DNA from: a virus
Strand: one strand, 5' to 3'
IMG/VR virus record: IMGVR_UViG_3300027741_000205
Span: 1 to 29,071 of that record
Length of the DNA stretch: 29,071 bases
The stretch's first letter is position 1. Each line of letters begins with the position of its first letter. The notes under the pieces were generated by a model. It was not told the DNA's origin. It ran no database searches and worked only from the letters and a program-made list of their open reading frames with translations. Position numbers and translations under genes: made by a program. This document shows positions 23,901 to 29,071 of the stretch, in pieces.

Positions 23901-24816
23901 TAACCTTTCAATGAGCGATTACGCAGCTAGATCTCTAGGCTCCGCAAACTCATACGCTGTCTACACAGAAACCTTCGATCCTTCGCAGCTAAATCCAATG
24001 CCACGTTCAGCAGCACGTCAAGACTGGGGAATAACCGGTAATGAATTTGTTGGATATGATGTCTGGCATTGTCACGAAGCAACTTTTCTTATAGAGAATG
24101 GATTACCGCTAGCAGGTACTCTAAAAATCATCTGTCCTTCTACCTCAGAATTTATGGTAGAATCAAAATCATTTAAGCTATACCTCAATACGTTTGATAT
24201 GTGTAAGATGGGTAAGACTGTAGATGAAGCTATTTACAATTATGAAACACAAGTTCAAAAAGATATCAGTCAATGTATTGGTGCAAATGTTGAAGTTAAA
24301 TTCTTTAGATCTGGAGATGATCGCAAACTTAGCTACGATCCTGGTACAGGTTATGTAGATTTATACGAGAGTTTAACCGATAAAGAATTAGAGGCATTAG
24401 AGATCACAGACTATCAAGCTAAGGAATTCTACAGTATCATCGACGATACATCTGCGCTACCTGGAGACTTTTCATTCTTTACAAACGTCCTAAGATCAAG
24501 ATGTAGACATACCAAACAAAAAGATACCGGTACGGCATTTTTTAATATCGTAACACATAAAGGTACAGTTAATAAACAAGAGTTACTAAAACTAGTTATT
24601 TCTCTAAGAGAGGTAAACGAGTTTCATGAGTTTTGTGCTGAAAAACTATATACCGAAATCATGAAGAACCCAATGGTGAAGGAATGTAGTGTGATGTTGT
24701 TATATGCTAGAAGAGGATCTTTAGATATATGTCCAGTGAGAGCGACTAAAGAATCTTTAGTTAGTATAGGTTTAAAGTCTAAATATTATTACACCACAAA
24801 AACAATGGGACAGTAA
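23884..24816 (+). CDS. queF: QueF-like preQ0 nitrile reductase (type II)
   Basis: A 310-residue two-domain protein that would reduce the nitrile of preQ0 to aminomethyl (preQ1) with NADPH. The QueF motif ESKSFKLY is at 93-100. The catalytic Cys is Cys207 in LRSRCRHTKQKDTGT, which parallels LKSNCLITHQPDWG of E. coli QueF. NEFHEFC supplies the His-Glu pair, and RRGSLDICPVRAT matches the C-terminal RRGGLDINPWRS. Length is close to E. coli QueF (282). WHCHEATFL near 61-69 belongs to the N-terminal half. The start overlaps dpdA; an in-frame ATG at 23914 is an alternative. It could act on free preQ0 or on the base already in DNA; the sequence does not tell. Confidence 0.82.
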   Translation: MSINTSNLSMSDYAARSLGSANSYAVYTETFDPSQLNPMPRSAARQDWGITGNEFVGYDVWHCHEATFLIENGLPLAGTLKIICPSTSEFMVESKSFKLYLNTFDMCKMGKTVDEAIYNYETQVQKDISQCIGANVEVKFFRSGDDRKLSYDPGTGYVDLYESLTDKELEALEITDYQAKEFYSIIDDTSALPGDFSFFTNVLRSRCRHTKQKDTGTAFFNIVTHKGTVNKQELLKLVISLREVNEFHEFCAEKLYTEIMKNPMVKECSVMLLYARRGSLDICPVRATKESLVSIGLKSKYYYTTKTMGQ

Positions 24817-24819
24817 GAT

Positions 24820-25389
24820 ATGGCATTTGCTAAACTTGATTGGACAGTATTTGTAAGTCAAACGGGAAAGGAGGTCTACGACATTTGTAACCTCCTTAAT
24901 GCCGTACCTAAAATACTAGTCACAAATAATCCTAAGAGACTAAACGAAAAAGTAGCTACATTCTTAAAAGCAGAGGGATGTGAGTTAAAAACAATACCGT
25001 TTAATCCCCTATTAGAACATTATCTCCAAGAGGATATCCTAAACAGTAATATCATAACACTTCACGGATATCTACGAATCCTCCCAGGGCAATTCATTGC
25101 TAGCTATAGTCCTCGGACAATCTATAACGGACACCCTGGATTGATAACTTACTACGAGGAATTGAAGGGTAAAGATCCTCAAATTAGAGCATGGGAGGGT
25201 AAATACCCTACCGTTGGTTCGGTAGTCCATAAAGTAACCGAAGGAGTGGACGAAGGTGAGGCGGTTAGGTTTACGGCTGTTAACAATACCGCAACCTCAT
25301 TAGACGAAATGTATGACCTGTTAAGAGAAACTTCTTTAGATAGTTGGAAGAAATTCTTTAAAGAGAATATCTTTAAGTTGGAAGATTGA
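24820..25389 (+). CDS. dpdN: PurN-fold formyltransferase, candidate dPreQ1 formyltransferase (DpdN-like)
   Basis: A 189-residue protein with the 10-formyl-THF hydrolase/formyltransferase fold. The catalytic triad of GAR transformylase is visible: IYNGHPGL gives Asn103 and His105, and VTEGVDEGEAV gives Asp144 (E. coli PurN uses Asn106, His108, Asp144). GYLRILPGQFI is the conserved 'GfmrIl' segment, and YPTVGSVVHKV matches G-TvH-V. Located 3 bases after queF inside a deazaguanine cluster, it most likely formylates an aminomethyl-deazaguanine rather than making purines. Published phage work describes 7-(formylamino)methyl-7-deazaguanine and predicts a formyltransferase, DpdN; I assign that by context. 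A host-like PurN copy for purine synthesis is the alternative. Confidence 0.68.
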   Translation: MAFAKLDWTVFVSQTGKEVYDICNLLNAVPKILVTNNPKRLNEKVATFLKAEGCELKTIPFNPLLEHYLQEDILNSNIITLHGYLRILPGQFIASYSPRTIYNGHPGLITYYEELKGKDPQIRAWEGKYPTVGSVVHKVTEGVDEGEAVRFTAVNNTATSLDEMYDLLRETSLDSWKKFFKENIFKLED

Positions 25390-25408
25390 ATAGAATAACT
25401 TATATTAA
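25378..25408 (+). promoter_or_regulatory. Possible promoter, TTGG-N20-TATATTAA
   Basis: TTG (25378-25380, in AGTTGGAAG) lies 20 bases before TATATTAA (25401-25408), overlapping the end of the formyltransferase gene. It ends 6 bases before the ATG at 25415. The same ten-base word CTTATATTAA occurs at 21865-21874 and 27474-27483. Confidence 0.42.
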
Positions 25409-25414
25409 GACTAT

Positions 25415-25924
25415 ATGAAAATACTTGTAGGCAGCCATGGCGTAGGCAAAAGCACGCTACTAAAAGAAGTTCAGAGAACATATCCAGACTACTACATTAC
25501 AGACGGGTTTTCTAGACCTGTGTATAAGATTAGTAAGATGCTAGACTTCTCTGAGCATGAAAAGCAGATCGTTATCAACGAACTCTCTATCTGGGCATAT
25601 CAAAACTACCTAACACATCAAAACGTGTTATCTACCCGTAGTATTATTGACTGTATAATCTATACCAGGATCTTGCATCCAAGTATTGATGTTAGTCCGA
25701 TGATAGAGTTATTTGAGGAGACTAAACATCAAGTTGATAACTTCTTCTATATACCGATTGAATTCGGATTTGTATACGACCCCGAAAGATTAAACGAAGA
25801 ACTCCAGAAGAAAGTAGATGGATTATTCGTAGACTTTATTAGAGAGTATGTACCGACAGAAAAACTTATTACCATCACAGGAACTATTGAACAAAGACTA
25901 GAACAAATATCAAAATACTTATAA
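25415..25924 (+). CDS. P-loop ATPase/kinase-like protein of unknown substrate
   Basis: A 169-residue protein with Walker A GSHGVGKST at residues 6-14 and a kinase-like size. IIDCIIYTRI, in the position of Walker B, supplies an Asp. The 'SH-G-GKST' loop with a short helical body is seen in AAA_28/NadR-type phage nucleotide kinases. It is transcribed between the formyltransferase and QueD genes, with its own promoter-like element. A nucleotide or polynucleotide kinase role would fit, but nothing in the sequence fixes the substrate. It could be unrelated to the deazaguanine pathway. Confidence 0.6.
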   Translation: MKILVGSHGVGKSTLLKEVQRTYPDYYITDGFSRPVYKISKMLDFSEHEKQIVINELSIWAYQNYLTHQNVLSTRSIIDCIIYTRILHPSIDVSPMIELFEETKHQVDNFFYIPIEFGFVYDPERLNEELQKKVDGLFVDFIREYVPTEKLITITGTIEQRLEQISKYL

Positions 25925-25925
25925 A

Positions 25926-26388
25926 ATGTTTCAATCAACTAAATTATTTGATGGGTACTCTACAGTCTTCCGCCAGTGGAGAGCTGAGGGTACCCATTGT
26001 TAGCAAATTTTTACACGGCTATGGCATATCCTTTAGGGTGTGGTTTGAAGGAGAGCTAGACTATAGAAACTGGGTATGGGATTTTGGCGGTATGAAGAGA
26101 GCTAAGACAGCTATCGATGGAATGAATCCAAAGATGTGGATGGATCATATGTTCGATCACACTACCTTGATAGCCGTAGATGATCCGTACTTGGAGAATT
26201 TTAAAAGAATGGATGCAGAAGGCATTATACAGCTACGCATCATTCCAGCTACTGGAGCAGAACAATTTGCCAAGTATGTCTACGATAAGCTAAGTAGCTT
26301 TGTAGAAACTGAAACCGATGGCAGAGTTAAGATAGCTCAGGTAGAGTTTATGGAACACAGTAAAAATACAGCAATCTACAAACCATAA
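25926..26388 (+). CDS. queD: QueD-like 6-carboxytetrahydropterin synthase interrupted by a frame break
   Basis: QueD makes 6-carboxytetrahydropterin, the second step of preQ0 synthesis. From ATG 25926 the frame reads MFQSTKLFDGYSTVFRQWRA, then EGTHC, and stops at TAG 26001-26003. In the +1 frame the text continues SKFLHGYGISF, then RNWVWDFGGMK, MFDHTTLIA, DDPYLENF, an ATGAEQFA segment and MEHSKN-TAIY. Together these give the full QueD pattern, with the catalytic Cys as the last codon before the break. Skipping one base at TGT-TAG-C joins the halves into about 153 residues, near normal length. So either the ribosome shifts +1, the sequence has an error, or the gene is broken. The 3' part alone lacks the Cys. 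The normal second zinc His (HGH) is HGY. Confidence 0.7.
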
Positions 26389-26394
26389 TCAAAT

Positions 26395-26880
26395 ATGCAA
26401 AAGAACAATATAACATCTAGAGGAGTATTTAAGACCTATAACTACGAACTCACCTTTGATTACACCGCAAATCAATCCGGTGACTATGAAGTAGCAGAGG
26501 CTGAAGTTAAGAGAATAGGAATTGGCTGGGTGGAGGAAACACTTGGAGGAGATACATTAATACAGAGTCCTGTACAGCCTATGACTAAAGATCAGAAGGT
26601 ATGGAATATGTCTTTAAACGGTAAGGATCAAGACTGTGAACCTACGATACAGAATATAGTTAGAGAGATTTTCTTAGCTATGGCAGTTATATTTGAATCC
26701 AATCCAGCTCTACAGATACATCTAGTGACTGCTTATGAATCAGAAGCTGGTTTTGCTACCTGTACCAAGGAATCTATCACACCTCAACAAGCACAGAATT
26801 GGTTATCGGTAAACTACACACCTCTTAAGAGCTATGCAGATTCAAAGAGTTATGTAGAATATCAAGACCCTAAAGCTTAA
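26395..26880 (+). CDS. Possible T-fold (QueD-related) protein, function unknown
   Basis: A 161-residue protein 6 bases after the QueD gene. CEPTIQNIVREIFLAMAVIF, then LQIHLVTAYESEAGFATC, resembles the 'PT-EN-a--i---l ... v-v-Et' end of QueD/6-pyruvoyl-tetrahydropterin synthases. YELTFDYTANQSGDYEVAEA and VEETLGGDTLIQ could correspond to the first half. No zinc-binding HxH is present, so if it belongs to the family it is a diverged, perhaps non-catalytic partner. This is a weak resemblance; an unrelated fold is possible. Confidence 0.4.
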   Translation: MQKNNITSRGVFKTYNYELTFDYTANQSGDYEVAEAEVKRIGIGWVEETLGGDTLIQSPVQPMTKDQKVWNMSLNGKDQDCEPTIQNIVREIFLAMAVIFESNPALQIHLVTAYESEAGFATCTKESITPQQAQNWLSVNYTPLKSYADSKSYVEYQDPKA

Positions 26881-26898
26881 AACAACAAATAAAAAGTT

Positions 26899-27033
26899 AT
26901 GCACGAATTACTACACACATTACAGCATGGGTTGGGTTTATGCGGAGAACAGCACCTTACCTTCTTAGGAGTATTAAACGAATACCCAGCCCTACAGTAC
27001 TGTTTAAATTACGTTAAATCAATTTTAAATTAA
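26899..27033 (+). CDS. Small 44-residue protein
   Basis: ATG 26899 follows a leader (AATAAAAAGTT) identical in style to other genes here, and the frame runs to TAA 27031-27033, 3 bases before the next ATG. It fills an otherwise 156-base gap. The product, MHELLHTLQHGLGLCGEQHL, then TFLGVLNEY and a hydrophobic end, has two Cys and four His. His and Cys spacing (H6, H10, C15, H19) hints at a possible metal site but fits no named motif. Real gene judged from leader, fit in the gap and low random chance. Confidence 0.5.
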   Translation: MHELLHTLQHGLGLCGEQHLTFLGVLNEYPALQYCLNYVKSILN

Positions 27034-27036
27034 GAT

Positions 27037-27471
27037 ATGTCATATTCAAGATGGAGCACTAGTACGTGGTATACCTACTGGTCGGCAAGCAGTCCAAGTT
27101 GTAGATTTAGATTACCAACCAAGAAGCTAAGATACTCTCAAATCTTCGAAATCTGCGGTATACCTGACTACCAGGTTACTTATGGAGATTTAATGACAAA
27201 GGATATAGGAGCGATCCTAGATCAAGTAAAGACTTATTTCTTACAGCCTATCAAAAAAGATATGCTAGTGGATATTGTAGATGGTACATGGATCTATGAA
27301 GAAAAAGAGATACCAGGAACAACCTATACCGAACAAGAGATGATGGAGTTAATGGGGTACTTAAATGAATTTACTAAAGATGTTAGTAACTCGTTTAAAT
27401 TAAAAACTTTCTTCTACGAAAATTGGTACCTACCTATTAGAAATAAAGTACGTAGGTTATTCAACAAATAG
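27037..27471 (+). CDS. Unknown protein with an aromatic N-terminus
   Basis: A 144-residue protein. The first 23 residues are unusually rich in Trp, Tyr and Ser (MSYSRWSTSTWYTYWSASSP), followed by CRFRLPTKKLRYSQIFEICG and a charged C-terminal part ending in a basic helix (RNKVRRLFNK). It has no recognised motif. The aromatic start is not a signal peptide, since it has no hydrophobic core. It begins 3 bases after the 44-residue gene, so the two are likely translated together. Confidence 0.5.
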   Translation: MSYSRWSTSTWYTYWSASSPSCRFRLPTKKLRYSQIFEICGIPDYQVTYGDLMTKDIGAILDQVKTYFLQPIKKDMLVDIVDGTWIYEEKEIPGTTYTEQEMMELMGYLNEFTKDVSNSFKLKTFFYENWYLPIRNKVRRLFNK

Positions 27472-27497
27472 TCCTTATATTAACTAACAATAAAAAC

Positions 27498-27737
27498 ATG
27501 GAGGAAAAAACTATGAAGTGTCTAAAGAACAGAAAAACATCAAACATCGTCAGAGTATCTGACCAACAAGCCCAACAAATGGTAGGTACTCAGTGGGAGT
27601 ATGTATCTAAATCCGAGTGGAAACAAGTTACTAGAAAAATAGTTAAAATAGCAGAAGAACCTATAAAAGGTGGAGATGCAATAGCAGAAACTATTGAAGA
27701 AAAAAGATTAAAACATAAAAAACAAAAATCTAAGTAA
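27498..27737 (+). CDS. Small Lys-rich protein of unknown function
   Basis: Up to 79 residues. Two starts are plausible. ATG 27498 has the A-rich leader common here. ATG 27513 gives MKCLKNRKTSNIVRVSDQQA, a natural-looking domain start, and is preceded 8 bases earlier by GGAGG (27500-27504), a rare Shine-Dalgarno match for this genome. The text V-Q--AQ-MVG--WEYVSKSEWK recurs in small phage proteins of a 'WK(Y)(V/I)-KSEWK' kind. The C-terminus is a run of Lys, Arg and His. TATATTAA lies upstream at 27476-27483, without a good TTG. It overlaps the queE start by one base. Confidence 0.55.
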   Translation: MEEKTMKCLKNRKTSNIVRVSDQQAQQMVGTQWEYVSKSEWKQVTRKIVKIAEEPIKGGDAIAETIEEKRLKHKKQKSK

Positions 27738-28585
27738 TGAGTAAAATAGATCCAAACAAGCTGTTAATCAGCTCAGACTTCTACTCCGTACAAGGAGAAG
27801 GTATATCAACAGGAATACCATCATATTTCGTTCGCTTAGGTATATGTAACCTAACTTGCGGTATGAGTAGAGCATTCACTAACGCTTTATTAAAAGAAGC
27901 ATCATTAGCCGATGGTGAAATATTTAAAGGCGATTTAGAACTAGAAGGTAAAGCAACCTGGACCTGTGATTCAACATCACAATGGCTATGGAGAGGTGAA
28001 GATAAGGAGTTTCAATATCTGATTGATCAATGGAAAGAACAAGATATCTACGAAGATATTAGAAAGGGTACTATCCATATCATTTGGACTGGTGGTGAAC
28101 CTACAATTAAAGGACATCAAGAAGCTATTAGCAATTTCTTCAAATATTGGGATCAAGTAGATCCAATAAGACCAGGAACATATGGTAAAACTCCATACTA
28201 TGAAATAGAAACAAATGGCACAATAATAATCGATGATATACTATGGGGTTCACTAGACCAAATCAACTGCTCACCAAAGCTATCCAACTCAGGTATGACT
28301 GAGAAACAACGTATTAACCCAGACGCTATTAAGCGTATAATGGAACACAGCTTGTACCAGTTTAAGTTTGTTGTTAGCGTAGAGGATGACATCAAAGAGA
28401 TATTCAGAGACTTCATTGAGCCGTTTAATATACCGTTGAAGAATGTAGTAATAATGCCTGGAATGGATAGTCAGGATCAATACCATGAAAGAACACATTT
28501 CATATTAGAAATGGCAAAGAAGTACAGAATCAGAGGACTCAGTAGACTTCATATTTCTGCCTACGATAAGACGCTTAACGTTTAA
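27737..28585 (+). CDS. queE: QueE-like 7-carboxy-7-deazaguanine synthase (radical SAM)
   Basis: A 282-residue radical-SAM enzyme that turns 6-carboxytetrahydropterin into 7-carboxy-7-deazaguanine. SSDFYSVQGEGISTGIPSYF (12-31) is the QueE signature. The iron-sulphur ligands appear as Cys37 and Cys41 (GICNLTCG) and Cys77 (ATWTCDS), a Cx3C-x35-C layout with a long insert, rather than the compact CxxC end. IIWTGGEPTI (115-124) is the SAM-binding GGEP motif. Later YEIETNGT and INCSPKLSNSG match QueE. The start overlaps the previous gene by one base (TAATGA type). It completes the pathway with QueD and QueC. Confidence 0.85.
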   Translation: MSKIDPNKLLISSDFYSVQGEGISTGIPSYFVRLGICNLTCGMSRAFTNALLKEASLADGEIFKGDLELEGKATWTCDSTSQWLWRGEDKEFQYLIDQWKEQDIYEDIRKGTIHIIWTGGEPTIKGHQEAISNFFKYWDQVDPIRPGTYGKTPYYEIETNGTIIIDDILWGSLDQINCSPKLSNSGMTEKQRINPDAIKRIMEHSLYQFKFVVSVEDDIKEIFRDFIEPFNIPLKNVVIMPGMDSQDQYHERTHFILEMAKKYRIRGLSRLHISAYDKTLNV

Positions 28586-28586
28586 T

Positions 28587-28787
28587 ATGGAAATTATAGT
28601 TGAATCGGAAGAACTAAAACAACGACTGCTTGAAGAGAGTAAGTATGTTCATGATTATGTTTACATTAAACGAAGTAGAAAAACAGGTAAAGAAACTTGG
28701 CATGGATTAGATAGTGATAAAGCCGGAATACTAATGCATTTCTACACTAATCCAGATATGATTAAAGTAAAAACATTAAACGTATAA
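28587..28787 (+). CDS. Small unknown protein after queE
   Basis: A 66-residue, Lys/Glu-rich protein starting 1 base after the queE stop. MEIIVESEELKQRLLEESKY, then VHDYVYIKRSRKTGKE. No Cys and no recognised family. The last five residues (KTLNV) equal those of queE because of the junction repeat. Tight coupling supports a real gene; function unknown. Confidence 0.5.
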   Translation: MEIIVESEELKQRLLEESKYVHDYVYIKRSRKTGKETWHGLDSDKAGILMHFYTNPDMIKVKTLNV

Positions 28788-28788
28788 T

Positions 28789-28983
28789 ATGGAACTAGAT
28801 ATCCCTAAACCAAAATGCTATTTAGTATGTGGAGAGATGGATTACGAACCGCATGACTTTGAATACGCTAAAGTATTCTTTAATAAAGCAGATGCTGAAT
28901 CATATGTTAAAGAAATACTAGAGAAAAAATCTTACTACGGCTACCCAGAAATTATTGAATTAGATCTATTAGTAAAACATTAA
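28789..28983 (+). CDS. Small unknown protein
   Basis: A 64-residue acidic protein starting 1 base after the previous stop. MELDIPKPKCYLVCGEMDYE, then an alpha/beta part, FNKADAESYVKEILEKK. It has two Cys (10 and 14). Not recognised. It starts inside the second junction repeat, and the third copy follows it. Confidence 0.5.
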   Translation: MELDIPKPKCYLVCGEMDYEPHDFEYAKVFFNKADAESYVKEILEKKSYYGYPEIIELDLLVKH

Positions 28984-28992
28984 ACGTATAGT

Positions 28993-29071
28993 ATGAAAAA
29001 GACTAGTAATAAGTGGAAAACAGATAACTGCGGTAGATGCGGAAAAACACATCAAAACTACACTGGTAAAC
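28993..29071 (+). CDS. CxxC-containing protein, 3' partial
   Basis: ATG 28993 follows the third junction repeat. The visible 26 residues, MKKTSNKWKTDNCGRCGKTH, then QNYTGK, include CGRC and a nearby His, compatible with a small zinc-ribbon. The frame is open to the end of the window, so the gene is cut. Family unknown. Confidence 0.5.
   Translation, partial: MKKTSNKWKTDNCGRCGKTHQNYTGK

Larger units (their letters stand above)
28568..28995 (+). repeat. Three copies of a 20-24 base gene-junction repeat
   Basis: Near-identical words end three successive genes or gaps: AAGACGCTTAACGTTTAATATG (28568-28589), AAACATTAAACGTATAATATGG (28771-28792) and AAAACATTAAACGTATAGTATG (28974-28995). Each includes the last codons and stop of one gene, or the gap, and the ATG of the next. 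The first two products end in the same residues, KTLNV. Possibly remnants of duplication of small genes or a conserved translational coupling signal. Confidence 0.6.

Noticed and set aside
26001-26003. TAG recoded as an amino acid in this phage
   Set aside because: Several other genes end at TAG (604, 851, 15071, 16488, 18861, 23900), and the QueD continuation needs a frame change, which recoding alone would not give.
27474-27483. A promoter before the gene at 27498 based on CTTATATTAA
   Set aside because: The -7-like word is present, but no TTG lies 19-21 bases upstream, so it was not listed as a promoter.

Overview
This window looks like part of the genome of a large tailed phage of the T4-like contractile-tail (myovirus) type. 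All supported genes lie on the + strand, packed with gaps of 0 to about 100 bases, and no gap exceeds 300 bases. The DNA is AT-rich, with heavy use of CTA, ATA and AGA codons. Most starts have an A-rich leader and no Shine-Dalgarno sequence. Several gaps carry TTG(G)-N20-TAnnTT boxes like the Bacteroidota -33/-7 promoter (TTG-N~20-TAnnTTTG). A Bacteroidota host is therefore the best guess. This is inference from signals, not from a database match. I found no tRNA, rRNA, insertion sequence or CRISPR array.

Bases 1-9800 are a tail and baseplate module. It holds the end of a gp26-like baseplate/tail-assembly gene, a gp51-like small gene that may be reached by a frameshift at a T8 run, a terminator, a tape-measure-like protein, a tube-cap-like structural protein, a LysM/gpX-like baseplate protein, a large hub protein ending in a transglycosylase-like domain, and another likely virion protein.

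Bases 9870-18860 are a replication, recombination and nucleotide module. It holds a short, divergent family A DNA polymerase, two unknown genes, gp32-like ssDNA-binding protein, UvsX recombinase, an RNase H/FEN-type 5' nuclease, a gp41-like DnaB helicase, a B12-dependent class II ribonucleotide reductase and a small Cys-rich protein of host-like type.

Bases 18880-21350 are an accessory island: three tandem paralogous leucine-rich-repeat (LRR) genes with 7, 5 and 4 exact 60-bp repeats, and an unrelated gene with a WCTT motif between the first and second. Their short N-termini resemble, in general form, T4 capsid-targeting leaders.

Bases 21400-28590 are dominated by a 7-deazaguanine DNA-modification cluster: QueC, a DpdA-like transglycosylase, QueF, a PurN-fold formyltransferase (DpdN-like), a P-loop ATPase, QueD with a frame break at its catalytic Cys, a possible second T-fold protein and QueE. 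Together they predict preQ0 synthesis, insertion into DNA in place of guanine, reduction to the aminomethyl (preQ1) form and N-formylation. FolE for the first step is not in the window and may be elsewhere in the phage or supplied by the host. Small unknown genes fill the rest, and the last one runs off the end.
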